Source of the DNA: Bemisia tabaci
Lineage: Eukaryota > Arthropoda > Insecta > Hemiptera > Aleyrodidae
DNA: 64,000 nt
NCBI RefSeq assembly: GCF_918797505.1
Contig: NC_092800.1
Location: forward strand, 45,873,864-45,937,863
Direction of reading: 5' to 3'
The position numbers and the translations under genes were made by a program. Of the stretch, positions 11,500 through 22,547 are shown piece by piece. Under the pieces are notes generated by a model, which worked only from the letters and a program-made list of their open reading frames with translations, was not told where the DNA came from and did no database searches. Every line of letters begins with the position of its first letter. The stretch's first letter is position 1.

Positions 11500-11556
11500 C
11501 TACAACGAGAAAGAGAATCAAAATACCTCTGCGGGCTCGTTGTTGAAACCGATACA

Positions 11557-11915
11557 CACGGAGAAAAAAAACCTCGTGCGTGGGACCCAAAGTTTAGGTC
11601 ATATGGATCTCTGAAGTTTTCAGATTGAGCATCTGAACACTTTAGGTCTAGCTGTCGAGGTTCGGATCACACATCTGAAATTTCAGTTCTTATATCTGAA
11701 GTACTTCAGACGTGAGAGCCGAAGTTTTTCGGATGTGAGAACCGAAGTACTTCGGATGTGAAAACCGAAGTACTTCAGATGTAAGAACTGAAGTTTCAGA
11801 TGTGTGATCCAAACCTCAGCAGCTAGACCTTAAGTGTTCGGATGCTCAATCCGAAAATTTCAGAGATCCACAAGACTTAAACTTTGGGTCCCACGCACGA
11901 AGTTTTTTTTCCGTG
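11557..11915. mobile_element. CACGGAAAAAAA foldback MITE (359 bp)
   Basis: Ends CACGGAGAAAAAAAACCTCG and the inverse CGAAGTTTTTTTTCCGTG; the arms continue inwards (gtgcgtgggacccaaagttta) to a centre built of degenerate repeats of accgaagtacttcggatgtg. Lies just upstream of LRR exon 1 in the inferred 5' intron. Its ends resemble the TA-flanked MITEs at 61192 and 54706. Confidence 0.8.
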
Positions 11916-12158
11916 CAAAACTGTAGACAAAGAAGACGAAAGGGATATGAGAGGATGCTATTAGTGGAAGCGAGTGGCTACAATAGACAAAGGACGTAGG
12001 TAATGGACTAACTAACAGCGACCCACGACAGACCCAATAGTCAGTCCATCATTAACTCCCTTAGTCTATAACAAACACTCATTTTATCCAATAGAATCGC
12101 TCCACAGTCCTTATTTCTCCTTTGTCTATAGCGTTGTCTATCTTCTCTAATCAGCCCG

Positions 12159-13036
12159 CTGCCGTCCCATGGGAAAACACTGTATGAGCCTTTTCATGCT
12201 GCTAAATTTCCTTTGATAAAATACGAATTTTTTGGTGAATGGGCCTGTTGCATGCAAGAGATACAGCCGTGTGAATAGACTTTTAAGAGGTTAAATGACA
12301 CGAAAATTACGATGGTCACATTAAAAAAGTCTGAAATACACTCCTTACTGCGCAATTTGCGTTTTTAGGAACGCGCTTTTTCAAATTTCCCGCGTCTGGG
12401 GGCAGTTTTCTAACGGAAACAATTAACGGCAACTCGCGGCTATTTCCGGTCAACTAAAACTGACAACATAACCTAAAAATCGGAGCTCGTGATATCGTGA
12501 AATGAAATGTAGAAGGATTGCGTTGGATATTTAAAAGTTGATCAATTTGGTTACCGCATAAAGCGTATATGGACCACTATAAGAGATCACGTTGGGTTTG
12601 TAAACAAACTGAAGGAAAAAATAACAACAACAACAACGACTCGGCATCTTCCGGAAATCACCGAGCCCGCCGTTTGCTCGTTTCCGGTGATTAGAAAACT
12701 GCCCTCAGACGCGGGAAATTTGAAAAAGCGCGTTCCTAGCAACGCAAACTGCGCAGTAAGGAGTGTATTTCAGACTTTTTTAATGTGACCATCGTAATTT
12801 TCGTGTCATTTAACCTCTGAAAAGTCTATTCGCGCGGCTGTATCTCTTGCATGCAACAGGCCCATTTTAGAATATTTTTTCTCCATTTTGTCAGAGAATT
12901 CTATTTGCCATCAGGTCTAAATTGTCTAAAAATTTCAAGTGAATATATTCATAACTTTCCTTCAAAATAAACATTTTATCGGAGGAAATTCGGCAATTTT
13001 CGAATGTTCATATGACGTTTTTCCCAAGCACGGCAG
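12159..13036. mobile_element. CTGCCGTG-family MITE split by another MITE
   Basis: Outer ends CTGCCGT and CACGGCAG. The flanking halves (12159-12238 and about 12866-13036) match the uninterrupted copies at 42332-42584 and 61653-61905, including gtatgagcc, aaatttcctttgataaaat and ttcataactttcct. The middle 620 bp is a second foldback element (12241-12863). No convincing target duplication at this copy. Confidence 0.8.
12241..12863. mobile_element. GGGCCTGTTGC foldback MITE nested in the CTGCCGTG element (623 bp)
   Basis: Arms of about 180 bp beginning GGGCCTGTTGCATGCAAGAG and ending with the inverse CTCTTGCATGCAACAGGCCC; matching internal blocks include acactccttactgcgcaatt and gaacgcgctttttcaaattt. 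A diverged fragment of one arm (aagtaaggagtgcatttc to cacaggccc) recurs at about 62940-63054. Confidence 0.9.
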
Positions 13037-13090
13037 CGTTGGCGAAAGGCCAACTATGGAGAGTTGATCGGAGGAGAAACCAAAATTAAA

Positions 13091-13258
13091 ATGATGCTAC
13101 TTAACATTCTGGATGTAAAAAAGTGTGCAACACTTTACAAAACGTTTAGTTAACCGGCACGGCAGTTTTTATAGCAATGTCAAGATGTATAGAGCTTTGT
13201 GAGTTTTCGCACACTTTATGACGTCCAGAATGTTAAGTTAGCATCCCTTTTTTTCGGT
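13091..13258. mobile_element. Short foldback MITE (CCACCGAAAAAAA ends)
   Basis: The left arm (atgctacttaacattctgga then aagtgtgcaacac) is inverse to the right arm (gcacactttatgacgtccag, then aatgttaagttagcat, then tttttttcggtgg). The arm phrase taacatCCtggatgttaaaa recurs in the MITE at 63105-63581, so they are the same family. Confidence 0.75.
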
Positions 13259-14253
13259 GGAATAATGCGAAAAATTCGAAGGAGCATCAATTTTGACATA
13301 TTTAAAAGTAGATAGGAAAATTAAAAAATGAAATACGGAATCGATGGCCGAAGTGCGAAACCACGTATCTTCATCGCAATGTTTTACAATTTCCGCTCAT
13401 GATTTATCTTTTCGAAGAGAAACAAGCCAACTTTAGAGCTTGAACTGTAGACAGAATATTCTCCTAACAGCGAGGAGGGAGAATCTCGGAAGTTTCCCTT
13501 CGGAAAGCTTTCGTTGGATTCATAGATTTTTTTTTTCCGAAGGACGAATCAATAACAAAAAAGGGTAGTGTGGTTTGAACTGTGGACAAGCATTCTTTAA
13601 AATGCAAGTGCAATCAACAATGCATCAACAACGCACAATGACAACGACGACAATCAACAGCGCAATCAACTTATGCATTGTGCATTTGTCAGTTCATTGA
13701 ACATTTTGTCCAAATTATTTCAACTATTTTCACAGAGGTCCCTCCAGGCTCCAATGGTTCCAAAGTTCCGCAAGATACTGAGCAGATATGAGAGCAGATA
13801 TGAAGAAATTGGCGAAGGAGCAACCTTTCTAAAGTCTTAAATCCAGGACCTTATCCAAATTGAGTCAAGAGGGGGTCTTCTTCAATACACCATACCGAGA
13901 ATGTTTTATTGGTTTTGTGCTTCTGTGGGCATGGTTAGGCATGGTTTGGTAGCTTGGAAGAAACGATCTCCCGCCTTGGAGATAAAACGGTTCTCAATGT
14001 TGATAGGTCTCCTCATAGTTGTATAGGTCTCCTCAGACATGCTAGGTTGTTGTCTATCCTTTTCATTCCATGTTCTTCAGTTTTTTTGTTTGTTTTTTAA
14101 AATTATTTTGTGTTCTTGTACAAACACTATATTTACGGTGTAAATTGCAATTTTCTCAGCTGTAGATGACTTCATATTGCTCTTAACCTAAGGGCTTAGA
14201 ACCATTTTTTTTTTTATCCGTATGTCAGAAAATACATAGTTACGACGTAATTA
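13259..14253. other. Intergenic/5'-intronic stretch
   Basis: Holds a half-copy of the CGACGGTGAAAC foldback family (from 13341: aatcgatggccgaagtgcga, aaccacgtatctt) and a short aacgacaatcaacagcgcaa-rich patch near 13620-13680. No gene seen. Confidence 0.4.
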
Positions 14254-14445
14254 TTATCCCTGCGCCGCTCTAGATGATAATTTAATTAACTCACCATTAA
14301 CAATGAGGTATCTTTCCGAAAGGTAACTTTGTACAATGGCAACTATATAATTTGGTACAAGGTTTTTAACGAGACTGTCAATTACATCCTTCCACCTCAA
14401 ACTATTGAATGCATTCTTAACATCAATCCCTATGAGGCAGAGGGA
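14254..14445 (-). pseudogene. Reverse transcriptase fragment of a non-LTR retrotransposon
   Basis: The minus strand encodes about 63 codons with the RT palm pattern: GIDVKNAFNSLRWKDVIDSL, then PNYIVAIVQSYLSERYLIV and SSRAAQG before a stop. The D-x-x-N-A-F-N-S motif and the SYL-x-x-R spacing are those of jockey/R1-type LINE reverse transcriptases (motif A region to just before the YxDD box). It is a short dead fragment: no YxDD follows. Confidence 0.75.
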
Positions 14446-15070
14446 TTGTCTCTATTTAAGGGGGACGATTCGATTGTCATCATAAATTTAGAACTATTTT
14501 TGTAAATAAAAATATCCACCTTGCACGCCCGTTTTCATTTTTCTATCTCGTCTTTATACCTTCCACATTCATACATACAATTTGAAAAATAAGAATATAG
14601 AAATAAGAGAAGATAAGTGAGGTAAGCCATGGAGAAACAAAAAAAATACAAAAATACGAAAAGATAAAATAAAAGTAAAAGTAAAATGGCATCTGAATTA
14701 GAAAAAATGGCATTGCTTTATGACTAACATGTCAATGCAAACTATAATCTTTGACAATTTAACAGGATAGTGACAATAGAGCTACCTGTAAGGTGGTTTC
14801 TTGTGAATGTCTTTACTAGAGCTCAAGACTTCGTATAAATAGGCGCTTCAGCCGTCTTATCTTGGGGTCGACGTTTCCCATGCAGTGAAACTTTCACGTT
14901 AAAGTTTCAGGTGCAGCAGGTGATCAGGATTAAAGGCTGGAAACAACCTCTTTACACCCGCTCCCACCCAGTTTAATGGTGCTTTCCTCCACGTCTATTC
15001 AAGTTAATGTCCGTGTTTTAGTAATATTTTAAAGACTTTTTCACAAAAAATCTACCGAAAAGCTCCGTGG
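14446..15070. other. Stretch without recognised features
   Basis: AT-rich with an A-rich patch at 14630-14680. Nothing else seen. Confidence 0.4.
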
Positions 15071-15119
15071 AGAAAAGGAATCGCGGATAATCGAAGCTCG
15101 GATAAGCGAGACTCTACTG
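15071..15119. repeat. Solo Tigger/pogo-like terminal repeat
   Basis: AATCGAAGCTCGGATAAGCG followed by AGACTCTACTG. In reverse complement it reads CAGTAGAGTCTCGCTTATCC, the typical start of pogo/Tigger terminal repeats. I did not find the partner end. Confidence 0.4.
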
Positions 15120-16583
15120 AGTAACAGTTTTACGTGTTGGAGAAGTTAAAACATGCCTAGAAATGGACTAACTATAAGCCGATCGATACACGATGCATTT
15201 GAGTGAGATTCGAGGCAGCTTGAAACGCCTTCAATATTCCATGACGCAGAATGCTATACCCACATACGACGAGGCGAACAATCAATTGCGAGCGCAAGTC
15301 ATTGCTTGCTGATGTTTGGGATGTGTGAATCAATCGAGCACGTATGAGTGCACGGTTGAAGTTGTGCATGTGCGTATACGTTCCATTAAATTGTCTATGG
15401 AGATAGACAACCTAGTGACTTAGTCCACGGAGACTTGTAAGTCTAGAGGCGGGTTCAGCAATTTAGCAACACCGGAAATCCTCCATGTAAACCTATGTTA
15501 AATAATCGCTTCTTGTCGGAGCACCTGGCCCCTTTAAAAATCGATACGTTTTCATGGGTTTAAAGGGAGAAAAACAATGTTGCCAATTTGCTGGATCCGC
15601 CAAAATAAAAATTAGATATTTAAATGTTTTTTCCCCCGCAAGTCCATTTTTCGGACTGCATATTTCAATTTCTCACACCTTCGATTCAATCTGATATATC
15701 TGAACAAATTCTGTCGCAAAATAATGGTACAACTCTCCTCCCTTCTTTGGTATCAATTCTCGTCGACGGTGAAACATGAAAAAAATGCCATTTTCGACCG
15801 CGGTTTTTCAAAATCTTCATTCCACTTTTGACAGATCACAGGAGAACGAACCAAAACTGATGCTTAAAAATTTCACAGAAGGAGAGAAAACAGGGAACAA
15901 AAAAATTACATTATTTTTACATTTAATAAATAAATCATGACAGGAAGTTTGCAGCGTCGCAAAGCGAGATTCGCGTATTTTCAGTGCCGACGACATGCAT
16001 AAAATGCCAATTCATCGATTGCTAAATACCGATGATTTTGAAGTAAGCATATTATACAACATAATGTCATTAAAATACTTTCAGAATTCATAATTAACTT
16101 TCCAGGAAGCAGCAACGAATGGTATGCATTAATGCATTATTTGATAAAAGCTTCCATAAAGACTGCAGACAATGTTTTGCTTTTTTTTTTATTAGAAATA
16201 AAAATGAAAGATACCGGCATAAGTGTACACTTTGAAGTGCACATATCAGAATAGACACCTTAATTGCAATGATCATGCACTGGCAAACAACCTGATTTTT
16301 CCTTCTCTCGAGACCGAAGACAAATCAAGTCGACGCACATTCAACTGACAGTCGAGGCTTCAATGACTCGTCCACGCTACTGACCTTCCTTCGCATGCGT
16401 AACTCGCAATCGTCCAGTATCTTATGCGGAATTGAAGAACAGTTTGCAGGACTGATTCTGAGCGACGATTTTATAAAACGTGTTTTTTCCTCCTCTCTCC
16501 GAGCTTCAATCTACGATTTTGCAGGTTAGCATGGCTAATCAAGAATAAGACAGGCAGGTTTGATAGGTTGGCGCTGTATCGAG
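15120..16583. other. Stretch with partial foldback fragments
   Basis: Holds a diverged arm of the CGACGGTGAAAC family (15765 tctcgtcgacggtgaaacat; 15930-15980 atgacaggaagtttgcagcg). No gene is supported; the minus-strand frame at 16276-16094 has no recognisable domain. Confidence 0.4.
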
Positions 16584-16844
16584 ATATCGACGGTGAAACT
16601 ACCAAACCACGTATCTCGTTTGCAATGTTTAAAAGTCTACGCTTACATTTTATTTTTTTGAAGTAGACCAAATCAATATCATTCCTTGAAATTTTCACGG
16701 AATTTTCTCCGCATTAAGAGGAAAAATCACAGAAATTTTCAAGACTGGATGTTAAGTAGTTTTTCATTTAAAAAATAAAGTATGACAGGAAGTCTGCGAC
16801 GTCGCAAACCAAGATACGTGGTTTGGTAGTTTCACCGTCGATAT
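16584..16844. mobile_element. CGACGGTGAAAC-family foldback MITE (261 bp)
   Basis: Ends ATATCGACGGTGAAACTACC and GGTAGTTTCACCGTCGATAT are exactly inverse, continuing into aaaccacgtatct / agatacgtggttt. Reference copy of a family seen at about 18490-18817, 45297-45556, 62503-62735 and in fragments elsewhere. Confidence 0.92.
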
Positions 16845-16861
16845 GCGAATTCGCGAAAAAA

Positions 16862-17000
16862 TGGATTACATTTTGCAATAAGGAGCCACTATTTCTGGCT
16901 CATTTTAGAAACATCATATATGCCATTGATTTCCCTATGCAGATACGTGGTTTTATGGATGAGCCAGAGATAGTGGTTCCTTATTGCAAAATGTAATCCA
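16862..17000. repeat. 139-bp hairpin TGGATTACATTTTGCAATAA
   Basis: TGGATTACATTTTGCAATAA / TTATTGCAAAATGTAATCCA are inverse and the arms extend over aggagccactatttctggctcat / atgagccagagatagtggtt with a loop of about 50 bases. It lies exactly between two CGACGGTGAAAC-type elements. Confidence 0.85.
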
Positions 17001-17001
17001 A

Positions 17002-17259
17002 ATATCGATGACTAAAGTGCAAAATCGCGAGTCTTCATTGCGGTGATCCACAATTTTCGCTCAAATTTTATTTTCTGGAGAAAAACAAGCCAACCTCATA
17101 CCTAGAAATGTATCCGGAAAATTCTACTGAGAAAGAAGAAAAGTCAATGAAGTCTTCAAGAAGTTACGTTGACTAGTTTTCCGAAGAAATAATGCATGAC
17201 AGGAACTCTGTAACTTTGTAAACGGAATACGTGATTTCGCTCATTCTTCCATCGTTATA
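17002..17259. mobile_element. Diverged CGACGGTGAAAC-family foldback MITE
   Basis: The order of blocks (tatcgatgactaaagtgcaa, tcttcattgcgg, atttta-tttt, tgacaggaactctg, gtgatttcgctcattcttcc, atcgttata) parallels the 16584-16844 copy with more substitutions. Confidence 0.6.
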
Positions 17260-17763
17260 TTTTGTTTACCTCTTATAGATATGTACTATACTTTCTGCTC
17301 AGTTAAATTCTCCCTTATACTCCGTTCAGATAAACGTGCCTCAACAAAAATGCGAAGGCAAAATATGAAAACACTCCATATGCCCAGTTTAAAGTGCAGT
17401 TTTGATACTCAGTATTCATCTTTACAAAAGTTTTGAGCATAGAATTACCCTAAATCTGTCCTCTGGATTAAATTTCATTTTTTTCCGTGCAGCCAAATCC
17501 ATGTGTTTTATATAGATAGGTTCCATTTAAAAAAGTCCAAAGTAGTGGCTCCAAATTGATCGGTGATATTCACATGTAAAACATGATTTTTGAAAAACCT
17601 ACCTAAACTGAACAAAAAAAAATAAATAGTAAAAAAGGAGAAAAAAATAAGAATATTACGAAAAATTATGGGGGAGCGCATTTTCATGAATACAAACAGT
17701 GAATCATTTTAAAGTAGTGGCGATTGAATTTTCAAAGCGCTCAAAAATAAAACACTTCCTTAC

Positions 17764-18200
17764 CTCCTATTGGCCGAATCCTCCCTGCAGAAGAGCAGAG
17801 CTGCTGCTCCTGGCGGAATTCCTCGTAAACTCGATCCCCACCACCACACGACGATCCCAAAACAAATATAACACTTGAGACTAAAGTGGAAAAGTATTTT
17901 GACCTGGTGAGACACCATCAAAATTCAGCGCACCTTTTATGACGTCACATTTTAAGTTGGATGTTATGCTCGAAACGCGGCACTCGCCCGAATTCCCCGT
18001 GCAAAAACGACGTATCTCCGCAGAGGAAGGCTCGCACCGACCCGGCCGTGGGTTTTCAAATTTCGACGAAGAGACCGAACATGTGCGCGCAGAGTCATCG
18101 CTGGAAAAAAACGACGTTGGTTTAAGAAATTTCAGCGGAAAACGATGAAGGCGGAATTGTGAGGAGGATGAAGAGTAAAAGTTAAGAGCGACCAAGCTGC
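17764..18200 (-). other. Candidate 5'UTR exon / promoter region of the LRR gene
   Basis: This is the only CpG- and GC-richer island between the LRR exon 1 and nicastrin. On the minus strand it ends in GGCCAATAGGAG|GTAAGG, a consensus donor, and LRR exon 1 begins directly after a consensus acceptor at 11500, so a 6.3-kb 5' intron is plausible. A minus-strand open frame (18195-17881) is probably incidental. Start of transcription is not determined; the right boundary is a guess. Confidence 0.4.
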
Positions 18201-18489
18201 GATGCCACTGTCACGGCGACACATCTCTGAGCTTTTATCTCGGTGATAATGCGACTTTAGATAGCTGGCGCTGCGCTGCGCTCACCTGAGCTTTGCTATT
18301 TGAACAGGCGAAAATAAGTTGGAGCCCCAGTGATTTATCAGTTCGAGTGGCCGAGAAAGCTCCTCGAAGGATTGACTCGATCTTTGCAGAAACGACGCAT
18401 CGTCACTTTCCAGACGAGAGAACGGTACTGCATTTCAACGTTGCTAAATTTCCGCTTGGAAGTTGTGTCTGTGCGCTGTAAATATGTAA
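18201..18489. other. Short intergenic segment upstream of the LRR candidate exon
   Basis: Moderate GC, ctggcgctgcgctgcgctc run. No gene seen. Confidence 0.3.
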
Positions 18490-18817
18490 TGTCGACGGTG
18501 AAACTAGCAGATCTCGTTTGTGTTGTTTAAAAATCTCCGCTCCAATTTTTTTTTTCGGAAAAAAATGAACATATTTATGCTAAAAGGAACTATGTGCATA
18601 GGGATTGCGTGTAACATAGTTCCTTTTAGCATAAATACGTTCAAATCAATTTCATTCGTTGAAGTTTTCACACAGTTTTCTTTGTACAGAGAAGAAAATC
18701 ACGGAAGTTTTTAAAAATTGACGTCGAGTGGTTTTCCATGTAAAAAATAGAAAATTACGGGAAGTCTGCAACGTTGGAAACAGAGAAATGTGGTCTTGTA
18801 GTTTCACCGTCGATATA
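18490..18817. mobile_element. CGACGGTGAAAC foldback MITE containing a nested hairpin
   Basis: Left end gtcgacggtgaaactagcag and right end tagtttcaccgtcgatat match the family. The left arm is interrupted by the 79-bp TTGGACGTA-type hairpin at 18566-18644. Confidence 0.85.
18566..18644. repeat. Nested TTGGACGTA-family solo hairpin
   Basis: Arms TATTTATGCTAAAAGGAACT and AGTTCCTTTTAGCATAAATA are perfectly inverse. Flanks tgaaca/cgttca are also inverse. Nearly identical to 988-1061. Confidence 0.9.
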
Positions 18818-18982
18818 TCGATGGATGAAGTGCGAAACCACGTATCTCCGTTTGCGACGTTGCAGATTTTCCATCATGCATAATTTGTTCTTTGAAAAAA
18901 TAGTCAAACTAATCTCTTGCTTGATTGCTTCCGCTCCATATCATCCAACAAATTGGAGCATTGTACCCCGAGTACCCTGCCA

Positions 18983-20297
18983 TTGGACGGATTTTTGCCA
19001 AACGGAACTATGTGCATTAAGACGTATCGACGGTGTAAGTCGGCAATCACATAACTCGGTTTGCAACGTCGCAGACTTCCTGTCATACTTTATTTTTTGA
19101 ACGGGAAACTACTCATCCTTGTTAAAAATTGGCGATAAGAGCTGCGTTTCAAAATACCATAGAAATTCTTGTGGCCGGCTAAAGAAGGCTACAGAAAGTC
19201 ATATAGCTGGCTGTAGAATGCGGAGAAAATCGTACGGCCGGGCTATACAAAGCGATAAAAAAATATGCAGCCGGGCTATAGTTCCTATCGCCGGGCTTTA
19301 CACTTTATCGCCTGGCTGTTGCTTTTTCGCCAGGCTATAAGAAATTGTGTAGAAATTCGTGTGCTTTGGAAATCATTAAGTTTGATACGGAACCACCTTA
19401 ATATTTACAAAACACACATTATATTTTCCTTTAATACATATTTCTTTTCATCAATTAAAATGAGAATAATCCATACAGGATGTGCAAACATTTCAAAATC
19501 ATGAGTTGAATAACGCTGACTCCGCCAGATTAAATATTAGAGCCTAACACAAAGCGGCGCGGCGACGCACTGGCGCCTACAAACCTAACAGGGATACCTC
19601 ACGCATTGCGCAACGCGTGAAGTATCCTTGTTAGGTTTGTAGGCGCCAATACGTGTTTCGCGCTGGCTGCCCGCCTGCCACGGCGCTTGAAACAACTATT
19701 TCACACCAGAGGTATTGCACAGTATCATACGAAACTGAAGGCGCTCTAATATATTAGTAATGGCGGGCATCCATCAAAAGTACGGAGCTTTCCTCGCAAA
19801 ATAAATCAAGATACTACGGCCCAAAAAGAGAGCGGTAGTCCAAAAACTCACTAAGTCCTAGCATCCGTAATTAGTAACGTTTAGCATACACTTTATTGTC
19901 TGACTGTTACTTAATCTCCATCGGCTATAAAAGGCTATAAGAAATTGTGTAGCCGGCTATAGAAGCTATTGGAAATCTTACAGCCGGCTGTAGGTCTATG
20001 GTATTTTGGAACACAGATTCTACTGCCAATTTCTACCAGGGCAACGGCAACTCTTTGAAACGGCCGTGACTTTTCTTCTCTGTGCGAAGAAAATTCTGCA
20101 AAAACTTCAAGGAATGATGTCAATTTGTTCTCCTTTAAAAAAACAACATAGATGCGGAGATTTTCAGACACCGCAAACGAGTTATATGATTTCTGACTTA
20201 CACCGTCGATATGATCCCTGAGACCCATAAGAATATGCGCATAACTGCACTTCGTACCTAATGCACATAGTTCCGTTTGGAAGGACTACGTCCAATT
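18983..20297. mobile_element. Composite TTGGACGTA-family element (1.3 kb)
   Basis: Outer ends ATTGGACGGATTTTTGCCAA.. and ..TTTGGAAGGACTACGTCCAAT. Just inside both ends lies a second inverse pair, gacgtatcgacggtgtaagt and acttacaccgtcgat (CGACGGTG family). Further in are inverse blocks of the words gccggctatag/ctatagccggc and, at the centre (about 19568-19655), a GC-rich near-palindrome gcgcctacaaacctaacagg / cctgttaggtttgtaggcgc. Looks like several foldback elements inserted one inside another. No transposase. Confidence 0.75.
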
Positions 20298-21406
20298 TTA
20301 GGGGATAACCCCAAACACTCAATTATTGTCCAACTCCATTTTGGCCACTTGATTTCATTTCGTTCCCCTGCAAGTTCCCAAAAAAGGGGACAATTTCGAA
20401 AAGGCACCTCTATATCTTACCGTCATGAGGTACATATCGAAACTCGGTGAAACTACAATGTGAATTTAATCGGTATTACACGAAAACTATCCACGAACTC
20501 GCCCACGGATCACGGGCACATTGCTTATGACATTGGACCGTATTTCTTTTCCGCATGAAGCACATTACAAAGCTTTCATGAATGGGGAAATTTTATGACA
20601 ACCCTAAACTGAGTTCTTTGTCTCGCAAATCGCCAATAAATTAGGAAACGGTAGAAAAAACGATTAATTTGTAAGCTTTATTCTTTCATTCTATTAGAAT
20701 TGGTTACTCTCGTAATGGAAAAACACGCATTAACTAAACTGTAGAATTTCTGCGTATTAACGGCTCAGCACGAGTGGTTTCAATGCACTACATTGTTGTT
20801 AGAGTTAAAGTTAGTTCTATTATTAGTTTTATTTACTTTACATTCTACTAATTTACAAAATGCGACGAAAAGTCCTGAGAGGAACCCCTCGTGAATTGCC
20901 CGGCAGAGATTCAAGATTTGATTGGCCCCTGCTCCTTCATACCTCTCCGTGCACTCGTACCGCAAAACCGTACTCCCCCCCCCCCTTCACCCCCTCCCCC
21001 TTCAAAGTTGAATCAGACATAGTGGCTTTTTACTGAAAAATTAAGTCTAAATCTACTTCAATCCATCAAAGTTGTCGATGCTAAGGGTGAAATTCGCATT
21101 CTACCTCTAGATGACGCCCCTGAATGGTGATACAGTAATTATCAGCCTGAAAGCGTTGGTGAGGTTTGATGGGCATTCAAACTTTCACGTGTGTCCATAC
21201 TCTACCAATTAAGGCGCTCCAGAGTTTTCATGCGAGACTCGGGTGTTATTTGTTTGTTTTCATTTATCGAGAACAAATTAAACGCGATAGCAATTAACTG
21301 ATTAACCGAGATGCTCCTCTGTTTCATATCTGTTAGAAAAATTCTAAAGTCTGCTTTAAGTCTAATTTTATTACCACTGGACCGCCAGACAAAGTATGGG
21401 TATCAG
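20298..21406. other. Intergenic stretch without recognised gene
   Basis: Contains a C-run (about 20974-21001). No feature otherwise supported. Confidence 0.4.
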
Positions 21407-22135
21407 GGCCGGATTTACCTACTTGCCGCCTACGGGCCGCCTTTATTTTGCCGCCCCCTCTCATTCGTTTTGAAACACCGATACAAACCATCAAGTGAAC
21501 GTGCCGGAGGAGGAAGGGTGCATAAGACGTGTTTACTCGCGTTGAGCACATTGTTGGTGAAAGCCCTGTCAACACCAGCAAAAGTTCACGGAACTTTGCG
21601 CGGAAATTAAGTTCCGTAAACCTATCTCTGTGTGGACGAGGCCTTTCATTTATAAGAAAAAAACGAAAAAATTATGAAAGAATAAACATGAATGTGGTTT
21701 AATATTTTTAATTTCCGCCACCGCGGTGTTTGGCGCAATGCGTGAAGTATCTCTACAGTCTTGTAGGCGCTATGCGTTTCACGCGCCGCGCCAACCGCTG
21801 CAGACCGCACTACGTTTGACGCGATGCGTGAAGTATTCACGGAGTCTTGTAGGCGCTAATATGTGTTTCATGCTGACCGGCGCGCCGAGGGCTTCTCCTT
21901 TCCATCTCAAGTCGTCGTCATCATTACTCTCTGCGCCGCGCCGCTCCGGGCAAAATTTCGTGTTTGGATTCTCTCTTTCAACTTCTGTCTCTTGTATCAC
22001 CGAAAGACGAACAAATTAGAAATTACTATACTTTAACTCTTACGAAATGAGAGCTTTTTCCGCCTTTTCTCGTTTGTAATTTTTTTTCTGAATCAGATTT
22101 TTTTCTTGATACCTACATTTGAAAAAATTACAAAA
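21407..22135. mobile_element. Truncated copy of the CAGGGCCGGATTTA hAT-type element
   Basis: Starts CAGGGCCGGATTTACCTACT and follows the internal order of the 9508-10247 element (ttgccgcc..gggccgcc, gtgaacgtgccggagg, gagagctttttccgcc, tttgaaaaaattacaaaata), with an extra direct repeat of the gcgatgcgtgaagtatt / cttgtaggcgct block. The right end with the second TIR is missing, so no target duplication can be scored. Confidence 0.8.
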
Positions 22136-22421
22136 TATGTCAACAGCGTTAAAAAGTTATCCCTCTCAGGTTTTTAACCTGCTGTAGATTTTTAAATTTG
22201 GCTCAATACAGAATTCCAAGAAAGTAGGTTTTTCTGAACCCTAGTTCTCTCCCCCACGCGTGGATCCAAAATTTGACAGAACATTGCCTGGAGATGAGCT
22301 GCTGTTTCTATTGCTTTATAGCAAGAAAGTGACTTCGAGATGGTTGAATTCCCAAGTAAAATAGGTGGCAGGGCATATATCAGCTTGTGATTAGCAAGGT
22401 CCATCGTGTTTACTCCGATAG

Positions 22422-22547
22422 TTGGACGTACTTCTGTCAAACGGAACTATGTGCATTATGGTGAAAGCCCTGTTATGCATTTATTCTTATGGGTATCAGG
22501 GCTCATGCCTTAGTGCACATAGTTCCGTTTGACAAATATACGTCCAT
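22422..22547. mobile_element. Short TTGGACGTA-family MITE (126 bp)
   Basis: TTGGACGTACTTCTGTCAAA.. and ..TTTGACAAATATACGTCCA are inverse, and the arms reach over cggaactatgtgcat / agtgcacatagttccg to a short centre with ggtatcagggctcat. Confidence 0.88.

Noticed and set aside
11102..11590. Long ORFs on both strands over LRR exon 1
   Set aside because: Shadow frames of the GC-rich LRR exon at 11499-11091; only that frame has signal peptide and LRR pattern.
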